NCBI RefSeq assembly: GCF_009938165.1
Contig: NZ_AP019649.1
Coordinates: 1,054,001-1,118,000 of the forward strand
Length of the DNA: 64,000 bases
Reading direction: 5' to 3'
Source: Vibrio taketomensis
Lineage (GTDB): Bacteria; Pseudomonadota; Gammaproteobacteria; Enterobacterales; Vibrionaceae
The position numbers and the translations under genes are program-made. Below are positions 15,492-27,225 of this stretch, one piece after another. How positions within the stretch are numbered: position 1 is the first letter of the stretch; each line of letters starts with the position of its first letter. The notes under the pieces were generated by a model that was not told where the DNA came from, did not search any database, and saw only the letters and a list, made by a program, of their open reading frames with translations.

Positions 15492-16865
15492 TTAACCGTC
15501 AATATTGTTCGCTCTAAAAATAGGAAATATAAAAAAAGGTGCCGTTTGGCACCTTTTTTTAATTGAACAACAGATTTGATCTAAGCGTTCTGCGAGCACG
15601 TCTTCTAGACGCGCTTTCCAGATCGCCATCGCTAGTGCTGGAGTGCGCAGCACTTGTGGTGTTGGGATCCATTTGTGTTTGATTTTTGAGAACACATCAA
15701 AGCGCTCGGCGTTGCCAGCCATAGCTTCGGCAACTACTTTACCTGCGATGTTGGTTAGACCAACGCCGTGGCCAGTGTAACCGTGTGCCACGTACACATC
15801 ATCACCTAGGTGATCGATCTGTGGCATGTATTCACGTGTTACGGTAAATAGACCGCCCCAATGGTATTCCATTTTCACATCAGACAGTTGTGGGAATACT
15901 TTCACCATACGTTGACGCAGGCGCTCCATTGAGTCTTTGTATTCCAAGTTAAATGGATGGTTAACACCACCAAACAGAATGCGACCATCAGGGGTTGGGC
16001 GCATGTAGTCTAGGCTGTTCTTAATGTCAGAAATCGCCATCATGTTGGTGATTGGTTGACGATCGCCTAGTGGTTCAGTTACCGCGATGTAAGAAGCGAC
16101 AGGTAGCACCACACTCTGCGCTTTGCGGTTTAAACCATCAAGGTATGCGTTACACGCAAGGAGAATAAACTTCGATTTAACACGGCCTTTAGGTGTTACC
16201 ACAGTGTGTGGTTTGCCTTTGTTCAGCTTTACTGCTGGCGTGTTTTCAAAGACTTGAGCGCCAAGATCAATCGCCGCTTTAGCAAGGCCAAGCGTGTAGT
16301 TTAGTGGGTGCATGTGAGCACTGTTAGTGTCATGCAAGCCACCAAGGTAGCGCTCTGTGTTTGCGACTTGGTTGATTTTCTCTTTATCCCACCAAGATGC
16401 GCTAGGGTAGTTGTAATGGCCTTGCTTTAGGTCATACCAAGATTTCAGTTCTTTCTCATGGTTTTTAGTCAGCGCGACTTCGATGTAACCTTGTTGGAAG
16501 CCACAATCGATGTTGAATTCTTTTACGCGGTCACGTGCGATGTCGATAGCTTCAACAGAAAGATCCCAAAGCTGTTTACCCCAAGTCTCGCCGTACGTTT
16601 CATGAACTTCACGCAAGCCTAGGCAGTAACCTACCAAACATTGACCACCGTTACGGCCAGAACCACCCCACGCAAGGCGCTTTGACTCAAGTACTGCAAC
16701 AGTGTAACCGCGTTGGCGCAGTTCAATCGCTGCGTTCAAGCCAGTCATACCACCGCCGATGATACAAACATCAACATCAATATCTTGAGTGAGCTCAGGT
16801 TGAAGGGGAAGAGGGTTAATTGTTGCTTGATGGTAACTATCGATATATTCGCTTTGAATCGACAT
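15492..16865 (-). CDS. Gamma-glutamylputrescine oxidase-like FAD oxidoreductase (PuuB type)
   Basis: A DAO-fold oxidoreductase with the Rossmann motif VCIIGGGMTGLNAAIELRQRG near the N-terminus and a GYTGHGVGLTNIAGKVVAE block near residue 395. GWGSGRNGGQ-like chemistry is seen in LAWGGSGRNGGQC. The family oxidises gamma-glutamylputrescine in putrescine breakdown. The start is set at MSIQSEY (16865), because the longer in-frame start adds 28 residues unlike the family; neither has a clear ribosome binding site. Oddity: the last 30 or so codons read through a strong terminator at 15531-15560, so the true stop was probably near 15565 and an indel extends the frame. The gene is divergent from a PotD-like gene. 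Confidence 0.75.
   Translation of the reverse strand: MSIQSEYIDSYHQATINPLPLQPELTQDIDVDVCIIGGGMTGLNAAIELRQRGYTVAVLESKRLAWGGSGRNGGQCLVGYCLGLREVHETYGETWGKQLWDLSVEAIDIARDRVKEFNIDCGFQQGYIEVALTKNHEKELKSWYDLKQGHYNYPSASWWDKEKINQVANTERYLGGLHDTNSAHMHPLNYTLGLAKAAIDLGAQVFENTPAVKLNKGKPHTVVTPKGRVKSKFILLACNAYLDGLNRKAQSVVLPVASYIAVTEPLGDRQPITNMMAISDIKNSLDYMRPTPDGRILFGGVNHPFNLEYKDSMERLRQRMVKVFPQLSDVKMEYHWGGLFTVTREYMPQIDHLGDDVYVAHGYTGHGVGLTNIAGKVVAEAMAGNAERFDVFSKIKHKWIPTPQVLRTPALAMAIWKARLEDVLAERLDQICCSIKKRCQTAPFFIFPIFRANNIDG
15531..15560. terminator. Bidirectional terminator inside the oxidase 3' end
   Basis: GGTGCC and GGCACC around CGTTT, flanked by seven A and seven T. It works in both directions, but it lies inside the annotated 3' end of the oxidase frame, which is why a frameshift there is suspected. 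Confidence 0.8.
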
Positions 16866-17061
16866 GGAAATTGAATCCGCTAGGTATTGAAATAAAAATT
16901 CACAAAAACCAGTAAAAACTGATGAAAAAATATTGTCCCATGTTTTCATATGCGCGACAAGCTATTGATAATGTTGCCAAAACATTAAAATAACTTGTTT
17001 ATCGTGACGACAATAAATTATTTGTCGTTTTTTATATTTTATTTTCTTAGAGTTTATCGAA

Positions 17062-18100
17062 ATGAAAACAACAGTTTATTACTGGTTTAATGATCGCTTC
17101 TTGCAGTGTTTCTGCGTTCAGTGTGGCCGCTGGTGAGCGCATGCTGAACGTATACAACTGGGCTGAATATATGCCAGTGGACGTGATTAAGGCGTTTGAG
17201 AAGGAATATGATGTAGCAGTGAACTACTCAACCTTTGAAAACAATGAAGCGATGTACACCAAACTTAAGCTGCTCGATAGCAAGGGGTACGATGTCGCAT
17301 TTGCCTCGACTTATATTATTGCCAAGATGGGCAAAGAGGGCATGTTAGCCCCAATCGATAAAGCTCAGCTTTCTCACCTAAAAGATATTACCCCAAGTCT
17401 TCTTAACCAATCTTTTGACCCTAATAACCAATATTCCGTGCCTTATGTATGGGGCGTAACGGGTATTTCCTACAATGGCGATTACTACCAAGCAAGTGAC
17501 GTTCAAAGCTGGCAAGATCTGTGGAATGACAAATTCCAACAACAGGTGATGCTGCTAGATGACGTGCGTGACGTATTTGGTATGGCGCTAAAATCTTTGG
17601 GTTACAGCATCAACTCCACTAACGAAAATGAAATCAAACAAGCTTATGAACGCTTGCGCGAACTAAAACCAAACGTCGTGGTGTATAACTCTGATGCGCC
17701 TCAAGTCCCATTTGTGACTGGCGAAGTAACGGCTGGTATGCAATGGAACGGCAACGCTTATTTAGGCCGTGAAGAACTTCCAGAACTTGGTTTTGTGTAT
17801 CCAAAAGAGGGTGCCATCTTGTGGATGGACAACTTTGTGATTCCGAAAGGTTCGGCAAACAAAGAATTGGCTCATCAATTCATTAATTTTATTTTGCGCC
17901 CAGAAAACCAAGCTCAAATTGTGAAAACATTAGGCTACCAACCACCAAGTCGTGCAGCGAAACAGCACCTACCGGTTGAAATGCAAAATGATCCACTGAT
18001 CTTCCCTGATGATACCTTGATTTCAAACGGTGAATTCACCAATGACATCGGCAGCTTTGCTGAGGTATATCAGAAATACTGGCAAATGCTAAAAAGCTAA
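17062..18100 (+). pseudogene. Polyamine ABC substrate-binding protein (PotD/PotF), signal peptide frameshifted by one base
   Basis: The mature protein is intact from the ATG at 17090: AGERMLNVYNWAEYMP, then PVDVIKAFEKEYDVAVNYST and a normal PotD layout ending FAEVYQKYWQML. The natural start is the ATG at 17062: removing one A from the AAAA run at 17065-17068 gives MKQQFITGLMIASCSVSAFS, a textbook signal peptide. As written, the signal peptide is out of frame. The gene is divergent from the polyamine oxidase and has no permease or ATPase genes beside it. A one-base homopolymer error or a recent mutation would explain it; the rest of the gene shows no decay. Confidence 0.75.
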
Positions 18101-18185
18101 TTTGCTCGCGCTGCCTTAACTTTACGATTAGGGTGGGGTGACAACCGAACAGCAATACTAGCTGTTAATACTGATTTGTATATTG

Positions 18186-18214
18186 AACCCCGGCACTGTG
18201 TGTTGGGGTTTTTT
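18186..18214 (+). terminator. Terminator after the PotD-like gene
   Basis: AACCCC pairs with GGGGTT, followed by TTTTTT, about 85 bases after the stop. Confidence 0.7.
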
Positions 18215-18354
18215 AGTTACGCCTAAACCACACAAAAGTACTTGTTTTCGCGTGAATACTTTGGGTGTCTGTTTGATAAATATTTTTAGTGATGCAGAGA
18301 AGAAAAGATTGTGTAGAATGCGCCACCTTTTATAAAATCACCATAAAAACATTC

Positions 18355-18672
18355 ATGAAATTCAAATTGCTTATTTCTTTTGTCGTAGCTTTGACTTTAA
18401 CGGCATGCGCAAACCCAGTGCCTAAAAACTGGTTTGTTGTAGATGGCAGCAAACACCACGCGACGATTAAACTTGCTTATGATGAAGGCCTGTTACAACA
18501 AGCGGTTGTTGATGAACAAGAGGCACTGTTTACGGCGCAAAATGGTTGTAAAGCTTGGGGCTACAAAAATGCGCAAAGCTTAGGTGCACCGCTAGCACAA
18601 TGTGCGCGTAAAGATAAGCTATTGGGTTGTATCTCTACTCGTTATACTCAAATTTATCAGTGCACTAACTAA
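18355..18672 (+). CDS. YecR-like lipoprotein
   Basis: About 105 residues: signal peptide MKFKLLISFVVALTLTAC with a lipobox ending in that cysteine, then a YecR-family body. Conserved features are IKLAYDEGLLQ, a cysteine in NGCKAWGY, QSLGAPLAQC and LGCISTRYTQIYQC, four cysteines that may pair. In enterobacteria YecR is a flagellar-regulon lipoprotein of unknown function. The start at 18355 is selected for the signal peptide. No flagellar genes are near. Confidence 0.75.
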   Translation: MKFKLLISFVVALTLTACANPVPKNWFVVDGSKHHATIKLAYDEGLLQQAVVDEQEALFTAQNGCKAWGYKNAQSLGAPLAQCARKDKLLGCISTRYTQIYQCTN

Positions 18673-18674
18673 AA

Positions 18675-18746
18675 TATACGCATGTAACCTCGCTCTTAGG
18701 GAGTCAGTTACTTTCTGATGTCAGCATATTGAAGTTACATTGCATA
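18675..18746. repeat. Diverged short copy of the TIR element
   Basis: Starts TATACGCATGTAACCTC and ends with the reverse complement of TATGCAATGTAACTTC. These ends resemble the 24-base ends of the element at 19383-19649, but the middle is only about 30 bases. It is a probable internally deleted copy. Confidence 0.4.
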
Positions 18747-18748
18747 CA

Positions 18749-18770
18749 AAGGGGCTTATTGGCCCCTTTA
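18749..18770. terminator. Short stem-loop
   Basis: GGGGC pairs with GCCCC around six bases, followed by TTTATATT. A possible terminator for the yecR-like gene. Confidence 0.4.
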
Positions 18771-18959
18771 TATTACCGCTCGAACCACTTCCTCAAATTT
18801 TCTACGGTCATTTACGTTGAAAGAAAGATTGAGACACGCCTTATCATTTCGGTTTATTGTGTTGTTGAGTGTTTTTTAATCAAATCGAGATCTCGAATAC
18901 AAAATTTTTAGCAAACAAGGACTATGCTCGTAGGTAACAAAGTCGCTGAGGGCATAGGT

Positions 18960-19382
18960 ATGAAGTACAACCATATTCTTGTTGCATTAGAACTATCCGA
19001 AGACAGCAAGGTGCTGATTGATAAGGCAGTTTCTTTAGCCGAAATGATAGGTGCTGAAGTCTCTTTAATTCACATAGATGGTAACATCGGTGAGGTTTAT
19101 CCGGAGCTTATCGATATTCAAGCTGAGCCAGAGCAGCGTCCTTTGAATTTGCATGCCATGGAGCAGTTACATCAACTGCAAAACTATACAACGTTTCCGT
19201 TGCGACACTTTTTTGTTGGGACGGGCGATTTAGCTGCAAAACTAAAAAGTGTGGTTGAAGATCATGGTGTTGATATGATCGTCTGCGGCCATCATCATGA
19301 TTTTATCAGTCATATTATCTCTTACTCACGTCGCCTAATAAATAAATCAACCGTTGATATGTTAGTTGTACCGGTTGATTAA
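18960..19382 (+). CDS. Universal stress protein (UspA family)
   Basis: 140 residues with the Usp fold. It begins MKYNHILVALELSEDS, has an acidic middle, and ends with GVDMIVCGHHHDFISHI and STVDMLVVPVD. The ATG at 18960 is chosen because the family start is MxYxHILVA and a GAGGGC lies upstream; an in-frame start at 18924 would add an untypical tail. The usual G-x2-G-x9-G(S/T) ATP-binding motif is only partly kept, so it may be of the non-ATP-binding UspA kind. A repeat element starts at the base after its stop codon. Confidence 0.85.
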   Translation: MKYNHILVALELSEDSKVLIDKAVSLAEMIGAEVSLIHIDGNIGEVYPELIDIQAEPEQRPLNLHAMEQLHQLQNYTTFPLRHFFVGTGDLAAKLKSVVEDHGVDMIVCGHHHDFISHIISYSRRLINKSTVDMLVVPVD

Positions 19383-19649
19383 TATACTCAAGTAACCTCA
19401 AGGTGCGGAGTTCAGCGAGAATGACTTGGATTGCAGACAAGGCAATGATTTGAAGATCTAGTGGTTCTAAATCAAAAATCGTTAACGACGTATGCGAGCC
19501 AAGTCATCTCGCCCTTTGGGAGCAAGTTACTGCCTCGATTTTTGCGTCAAACTACTCGAAAATAGATGGCTATTTCGCTTCGTAGTTTTCCTTAAACTCA
19601 AAGCAGTAACAATGCTCTGAATCCTGCATCTTGAAGTCACTTGAGTATA
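19383..19649. mobile_element. Non-coding element with terminal inverted repeats (MITE-like)
   Basis: The 267-bp element starts TATACTCAAGTAACCTCAAG and ends with the reverse complement of TATACTCAAGTGACTTCAAG; the 24-base ends agree at about 20 positions. Inside, GCGAGAATGACTTGG recurs inverted as CCAAGTCATCTCGC, so the element can fold back on itself. It has no ORF. It resembles repeated intergenic elements known in Vibrio, and two shorter relatives lie at 18675 and 42564. Confidence 0.7.
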
Positions 19650-19680
19650 AACCCATTACTTCGCCTTACTCGAGGTAATT

Positions 19681-19711
19681 AAAAGCCCTTTCAATATTAA
19701 GAGGGCTTTTC
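19681..19711. terminator. Terminator
   Basis: AAAAGCCCT pairs with AGGGCTTTT around 12 bases. It sits between the repeat element and the DUF3316 gene and may serve the latter. Confidence 0.65.
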
Positions 19712-19738
19712 ATTAATATCATTATTTAAATATATTAT

Positions 19739-20096
19739 TTAGCGGCTACCAAGTTCGCGTTTTCTATATTCATATTCAACATTTAAAATAGGTTGATAGG
19801 CAATTTGCCCATTGTCTTGTAGAAACTCGTCCACAGTGACCGTTGCTTCCGTTACTGCAAATGATTGGCGATCCACGTTATCGAAACTCGATGTAAATTC
19901 TTTACGTAGTTCCAACGAGCTCTTGCTTTGGTAATCATTAATCATCGCTAAGCCCATATCGTAAGCCGCTTGCTTCGAATTCACCACATCACCTTCGATG
20001 CTTTGGACTTTGCTTTGCCATTGATATCCGCCTGCAAAAGCTGCAGAAGATGCGCCGAGAGCTAGGATGCTTACAAAGAGATAATAGTCGTTTCAT
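19739..20096 (-). pseudogene. DUF3316-type small exported protein, frameshifted in the signal peptide
   Basis: The downstream frame reads GGYQWQSKVQSIEGDVVNSK and on to the stop at 19739, matching small Vibrio DUF3316 proteins. The ATG at 20096, with AGGGA upstream, starts MKRLLSL. The signal peptide continues as FVSILALGASSAAFA only if two bases are added (or one removed) in TCTCTTT near 20073-20079. As written it is broken. About 118 residues when repaired. The lesion is in a short TC/T run, so sequencing error is possible. Confidence 0.65.
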
Positions 20097-20520
20097 AATA
20101 TATTCCCTTTAGGTGACAACGCTTGATAAACGCTTTATTTGTCGGTGGTAATAGTTTTATTTAGTATCACTATTACTTGCTGTGTAACTTGCTTTGAACA
20201 AGTGTATTGCTCAAGAAGACCTCCAGGTTTGCCAGGTAATTTCAAATTAATTTCAGTTTATTTTGTTTTACAGATTGAACTTTTTCCGGTCTGAAATTTG
20301 CTCTGAAAAAATTGGATGATTAATCTGATGTTTATGATTTATTCGTCTTAGTTTGAGTACAGCAATGGCGGTTGTTTCGATCGCTTTTTATGCGGTTTGG
20401 GAATAGCGAATTACTCAAAGGAATAAAGAAAGGGCATTTTTGTTTTGCGACAGAACGGCAAAAGTAAAGCGAGCATTTTAGTGCCGCACTAAGAGATTAC
20501 GCTTAAATATCACTCAGTTA
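20097..20520. other. Gene-free interval
   Basis: No gene and no convincing stem-loop. A/T-rich upstream region for the DUF3316 gene on one side and the katG control region on the other. Confidence 0.4.
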
Positions 20521-20557
20521 ATCAATTTTCTCTATCAATGAAATAGGTAGTAACTGT
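20521..20557 (+). promoter_or_regulatory. OxyR binding site upstream of katG
   Basis: The OxyR pattern is four tetramers spaced by seven bases: ATAG-N7-CTAT-N7-ATAG-N7-CTAT. Here the two central tetramers CTAT (20532-20535) and ATAG (20543-20546) are exact, the last is CTGT (20554-20557) and the first is ATCA (20521-20524), all with exact N7 spacing. This predicts induction by hydrogen peroxide. The promoter should overlap or lie just downstream. Confidence 0.7.
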
Positions 20558-20583
20558 TTTAGTCTTACACAAGGAGGAGTATT

Positions 20584-22871
<2,288 letters not shown>

Positions 22872-22885
22872 TCGCTTAGCGAATG

Positions 22886-22921
22886 AACCCCGTAATGGCA
22901 ATGCTGTTACGGGGTTTGTTT
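22886..22921 (+). terminator. katG terminator
   Basis: AACCCCGTAA pairs with TTACGGGGTT around an 11-base loop, followed by TGTTTT. Confidence 0.85.
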
Positions 22922-25839
22922 TATCGAATATCCAATGTGCCTAAAAGCGATGGATAGCCCCAACCATTTTGGTTCACCGTGACGCTTTCTTGAGTGAGGT
23001 ATTCATATAGCGTTGGCGCTAAAGAGCCATTTTCTTCACTAATCAGCGTTTTGGCATTGTCACCAATGGGGTCACCCCAAAAGCCGATAAACGCGTCTTT
23101 TTCTAAATAGCTTTCACCCGCATGTCGACCGGGCACTTTCGTGTTATAGCCGATACCATCACGTGGAAATAGGTTGATCGTTCCAGCCCGAGATTCGGCA
23201 TAAATATTGGCTAATTGCACCACAGAATCTGGACGAGGGGTGTAGCTGGTGAGCATTTGCCACTGTTTTTTATCACACCAAGTGGTGCTATCTGCGATAT
23301 CTGCGTTAATGACACATTGTTGATACAGTCCGAGATAGCGGTTGAACTCATTTTGATTTGGTACGGATAAGTAAGGGTTAAAGGTGGTTAGGCCAAGTAG
23401 GCTAGCATCATTCGACTGACTCGATGGCATGGTGTTCGATTGCATGGTGTAATAGTAACGTTCACCACGCTTATAGATCAGCTCGTCACTACGCTGGCCA
23501 TCTCGCAGACCAATGACGCGCACGTCGCAGTTCTGTTCATTGCATTGTGATTCACGCACCACCAAATAATCGAGTGTTTCATCTAAGTAGTGCAGGGTTT
23601 TATCGATGATATCGACACTTTGCTCTGGCTGCGCATGAATAGGTTTCCACACCACCAGTTCGTTATACAGAGGTTGAGTTGTCCAACCTTGCTTAGAGTT
23701 AAACAGATCCAGCATAAAGTTGCCGCCAGCGGTTGAAGCAACTACAACGTCGATACCTTTATTACTCGGTGAGTTTAGAGCATTGGTGATTTTAGGGCCT
23801 TCACCTTCATCAGATGAGATCTTCACTATGTTCAATGGATAGCCAAGTTCTTGTTCTAACGGAGAGAAGATCGCTTTTTCAGGGTTTAGGGTATAGTAAA
23901 CCGGAGCAAGCCCATGATCGCCCGCCATTCCCCACAAGGTGCGTTGATAGACGCCAGCATCGCGATAAGTTTGCTCAATTTGCCCAATCCAATAATCCAA
24001 GCGGTTAAGTTCACCAGTCGGCATAATGATCTCATCACTAAACGGGCCCACAAAGTGCGCAAAGTGATCTGGCCAAGGGTTGTAGATCAAGGTGTAATCA
24101 GGCATGCCTTTGCCATCGAGTGCAGCGTATTGTTCGAGTTGTTGCTCAATCTTCCATTTTAAAGAGAGCTTGGTGTAGAGTTTCCAACTTGATGTCGATT
24201 GATAGCGTTCGATCTCTGCAATTAGGTCGGTGCGCATTTGATTTAATCGTTGTTCATTGCTGGCTCTTTCTTGCAATTCCCGCACGCAACGTTTTTCTCC
24301 GAAATCACGTAACGCTTCTCCCGCGCCCAAATTGACCAGAGCGTCATAACTGGTGTGAGCATTCCAATCATATTGGGCATTGCAATTGAGCGTTTTGAGA
24401 TAATTGAGTCGATCAAACATGGTTTCGACTTGGTTGGCCTGCATCAGACGGTCAAGTTGTAGAGCATCATTACCAAAGAAATAGTAAGCGCGGTCTTGTT
24501 CTCGATCGACAAAGTGAAAGTTAGGGATCCCTGTTCCTTGTGCACCCGCAACCTTAGCTCCCGTCTTAATAATGGGGAGATTTCGAACACTGATTGTCGG
24601 CGTGGAAGATATGCCCACCCGAGCAATACTGGTTTGATGTTGCTGATAAAGACGTTTAAAGAATGGTAGATAATAAGGGTCTTTGTACGTCTGCTCGGCG
24701 AGGGTTTGTAAAAAGCGTGTATCTTGTTGATGCTCAGGGCTCGATGTGGCTTGAGACGCGCGATAGCTTTGATGTTGCAAATGATTGTTATAGGCATGCT
24801 TAATAAAGGGTTTATTTGGGTCAACTAAGCCTTCCATCAGGCCTTGCTGCAAACCATCGACCGTAATTTGAACTGCGATGCGACGCTGTTGCTGAGATTG
24901 AAGAAACCCTTTGGTCTGATTTGGATCTTGTTCAAAGCTATCCTGTAGCCATTGATTGAGGGCGATGGAGCGCTCATCTTGGTAGACAAATTGGCGATAG
25001 GCTTTGAGAACATTTAAACGCACAAAATCAATCAAAGTAATGGTTAATGCTTGTGCTTTGTTGTTCGGTTTATTGGCATTTTCAGCTTTACCGTCATCAA
25101 TGATGGCAAGGAGCGCGTTTTTCATGTCTCCTTCATCCATACCCGATGAGGCTTGGATTAGGATGTGAATCACAATCGGTTGAATGCGATTGATCAGCGC
25201 TAAATCCTCGTCACTATCGGTAAGATAAGTGTACTGTGCCGGCAGTGTCTCCATCTTTTGCCATTCGCCAATTTGTACCAGTGCGTCATAAACGGTGACC
25301 ATGGCAGCCATAAAATCACGGTTGATCTTTATGCCTTCTTGATGGGCTTGATCCTTTTTGTGTTCTTGAACTGTCGCATCCGTTGTTTCATCGAGTTGGA
25401 AAAGTGAATGCTCAAACCCTTTTAGGGCTCGGTCGTCATAAACCGTTTTCAAATACGCTTTAAATGTGTCTTCGCTGCCGATGCCGGTGTAGCGATCGTA
25501 AAACTGATACAGAAAATATCCGAGTGGAATAGAGTAGGTTGGATCGGCGATTTGACCCATGACTCGAGTTTTGGTTTTTACATCCAACGGTAGGCTAAGT
25601 AAGTAGCTCTCTAAGGTGACGCCACCAATGGTAAACAGCGTCATATCGCGTGAGACACGAGTGGAGTAGGAGATAGCGGATACAATCTTGTTTTGCAGTA
25701 TGTCCGCAGAATTCACCAAGCCACCGAGAACCGGAGCATCACTGACATTTGCCCAGCTGATTGCCGGCATAAGTAAGCAGATTGGTGTCAGTTTCCACAT
25801 TTGCTTGTGTGAAGTTGCGTCGAGATTCTTCCTTGACAT
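22921..25839 (-). CDS. Large secreted alkaline phosphatase-superfamily protein
   Basis: 972 residues, with an N-terminal signal (WKLTPICLLMPAISWA). The middle carries GTGIPNFHFVDREQDRAYYF and the C-terminal half carries the metal sites: PDYTLIYNPWPDHFAHF, WGMAGDHGLAPV and PGRHAGES. These fit nucleotide pyrophosphatase/phosphodiesterase relatives of the alkaline phosphatase fold. It is much longer than typical members; residues about 50-400 form an extra helical region I do not recognise. It is likely periplasmic or exported. The substrate is unknown. It is alone between convergent katG and the divergent small gene at 26173. Confidence 0.75.
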   Translation of the reverse strand: MSRKNLDATSHKQMWKLTPICLLMPAISWANVSDAPVLGGLVNSADILQNKIVSAISYSTRVSRDMTLFTIGGVTLESYLLSLPLDVKTKTRVMGQIADPTYSIPLGYFLYQFYDRYTGIGSEDTFKAYLKTVYDDRALKGFEHSLFQLDETTDATVQEHKKDQAHQEGIKINRDFMAAMVTVYDALVQIGEWQKMETLPAQYTYLTDSDEDLALINRIQPIVIHILIQASSGMDEGDMKNALLAIIDDGKAENANKPNNKAQALTITLIDFVRLNVLKAYRQFVYQDERSIALNQWLQDSFEQDPNQTKGFLQSQQQRRIAVQITVDGLQQGLMEGLVDPNKPFIKHAYNNHLQHQSYRASQATSSPEHQQDTRFLQTLAEQTYKDPYYLPFFKRLYQQHQTSIARVGISSTPTISVRNLPIIKTGAKVAGAQGTGIPNFHFVDREQDRAYYFFGNDALQLDRLMQANQVETMFDRLNYLKTLNCNAQYDWNAHTSYDALVNLGAGEALRDFGEKRCVRELQERASNEQRLNQMRTDLIAEIERYQSTSSWKLYTKLSLKWKIEQQLEQYAALDGKGMPDYTLIYNPWPDHFAHFVGPFSDEIIMPTGELNRLDYWIGQIEQTYRDAGVYQRTLWGMAGDHGLAPVYYTLNPEKAIFSPLEQELGYPLNIVKISSDEGEGPKITNALNSPSNKGIDVVVASTAGGNFMLDLFNSKQGWTTQPLYNELVVWKPIHAQPEQSVDIIDKTLHYLDETLDYLVVRESQCNEQNCDVRVIGLRDGQRSDELIYKRGERYYYTMQSNTMPSSQSNDASLLGLTTFNPYLSVPNQNEFNRYLGLYQQCVINADIADSTTWCDKKQWQMLTSYTPRPDSVVQLANIYAESRAGTINLFPRDGIGYNTKVPGRHAGESYLEKDAFIGFWGDPIGDNAKTLISEENGSLAPTLYEYLTQESVTVNQNGWGYPSLLGTLDIR

Positions 25840-26172
25840 AAAGCCGTCCCACTAAATTCCGTTTATTGAGGTTGCTTGAATATGTTGGCTATATTGGCAG
25901 CAAACAGAAATTGTGCAACTACTCGAGGCTAACTCGAAGTTCAAGTGATCTAGCGTTGAGTGTATGTATGATTAGTCACCGTGACTAATGCAAAGCGGCA
26001 TCACTCTACAACACGTAATATCAAATAGTGCGATCGGCATCATCTTGTTGTTTTCTCGTCATTCATAACCTTTTGCTAAAGTGGTGTTGCAAGCCATGTT
26101 TTGCCGCTTGGTTTACTCAAAACCAAACAGGGAAACGCAGTATTAATGACGGACGAATGAATAGAGGGAACG
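25840..26172. other. Divergent promoter interval
   Basis: 333 bases between two divergent genes with no gene of its own. GTCACCGTGAC near 25977-25987 is a short palindrome that could be an operator. Confidence 0.35.
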
Positions 26173-26610
26173 ATGAAAAAAGGATTGATTGCGCTGATGG
26201 CAACCATGGGAGCATTAATGGTTATGCCAGTAAAAGCCGATACGATGGCATTAACGACCTGTTTTGTTGATTCTTTAAATGGCAAAGAGCGAAAACAGTT
26301 GGCAACTTGGATCTATTTTGCGGTTGCTGCCCATCCTGAGATGAAGCCATTTTCAAATATTTCACCGCAGCAAAGAGAAGCGATCGATAAAAAGGTCGGT
26401 GCATTGGTGACTCGCTTATTAGTTGAAGATTGTGAGCAAGAGTTTATCGTGGCACAAAAACGCGATCCGCTAGCGGTTGAAGCGGCATTTGAGATGGTCG
26501 GGAAGGTCGCGATGCAGGAGCTTATGAATAGCGAAGATGTCACACAATCGATCACCAATTACGTTAAATATACCGATCAAAAGGCAATATCGAAGTTGTT
26601 TAATCAGTGA
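26173..26610 (+). CDS. Periplasmic hypothetical protein
   Basis: 145 residues with signal peptide MKKGLIALMATMGALMVMPVKA. The mature part has two cysteines (TTCFVDS, EDCEQEF) and a helical body with KQLATWIYFAVAAHPEM. AGGGAACG sits before the ATG. Family not recognised. It is followed by a stem-loop and a decayed small gene. Confidence 0.7.
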   Translation: MKKGLIALMATMGALMVMPVKADTMALTTCFVDSLNGKERKQLATWIYFAVAAHPEMKPFSNISPQQREAIDKKVGALVTRLLVEDCEQEFIVAQKRDPLAVEAAFEMVGKVAMQELMNSEDVTQSITNYVKYTDQKAISKLFNQ

Positions 26611-26625
26611 TAAACATGCTGTAGT

Positions 26626-26657
26626 TGCGGATACGAGCAAGCGAACAGGTATCCGCA
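26626..26657 (+). terminator. Stem-loop after the 26173 gene
   Basis: TGCGGATAC pairs with GTATCCGCA around 14 bases, 16 bases past the stop. No U-tract. Confidence 0.45.
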
Positions 26658-26702
26658 GCTAAGATGCTATTTAAATTTTGGCCTTTCAAAAAGCGGTAAA
26701 AA

Positions 26703-27069
26703 ATGCGAAAGATAATCATCATAGCGCTGATGGTAATCGTTGTTCGAGCTGCATATGTGAGCTGGGATAGCGGTGGTAACGATTTATACGCCAGACTGGT
26801 CGCTCAATTGGATGAAAAACACGTTATTCATTAAAGGGCGGAAAAACGCTCAAGATGTCACTATAGCGTCGGGCTTTTGAGCAAGCAGCACATTGACTGT
26901 TTGGCCAGTGCAAAACCTCATTGGGGCGAAACCCAATCATGCTGGTGGTCAGTATAATCTGTTGCCGAGCATTGAATTGGACCAAATCAATTATTACCTA
27001 ATGGTCACTTTCGATGATAAGCAAAAACGAATAATGTCATGCTTGTATCCAAGAGGAGGATCGCTTTGA
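26703..27069 (+). pseudogene. Small exported protein, broken
   Basis: An ATG at 26703 begins with a hydrophobic signal-like stretch MRKIIIIALMVIVVRAAY, then runs to an in-frame TAA at 26832. The same frame continues with RCHYSVGLLSKQHIDCLASA, then a frame change near 26935 leads to GQYNLLPSIELDQINYYLMV and CLYPRGGSL to the stop at 27067. It is one small exported protein of about 120 residues with a stop and a shift. Family unknown. Confidence 0.5.
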
Positions 27070-27225
27070 GACTTATCACACTAGCCCATTATTTCTGTTT
27101 TGTTCACTGGAAAACAAGACTGGTTAGCTTCGCGTTAAATCTATTTTAGCCAACCAACTGATACTATTTAAGAGCTTGCTCGTATTGATTAGGAGTGCAA
27201 TGTCAGAGTAAGGATACTGGGTTCG

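Noticed and set aside
15492..15560. Extra C-terminal tail of the oxidase as a new domain
   Set aside because: It is the translation of a terminator hairpin, so a frameshift is the simpler explanation.
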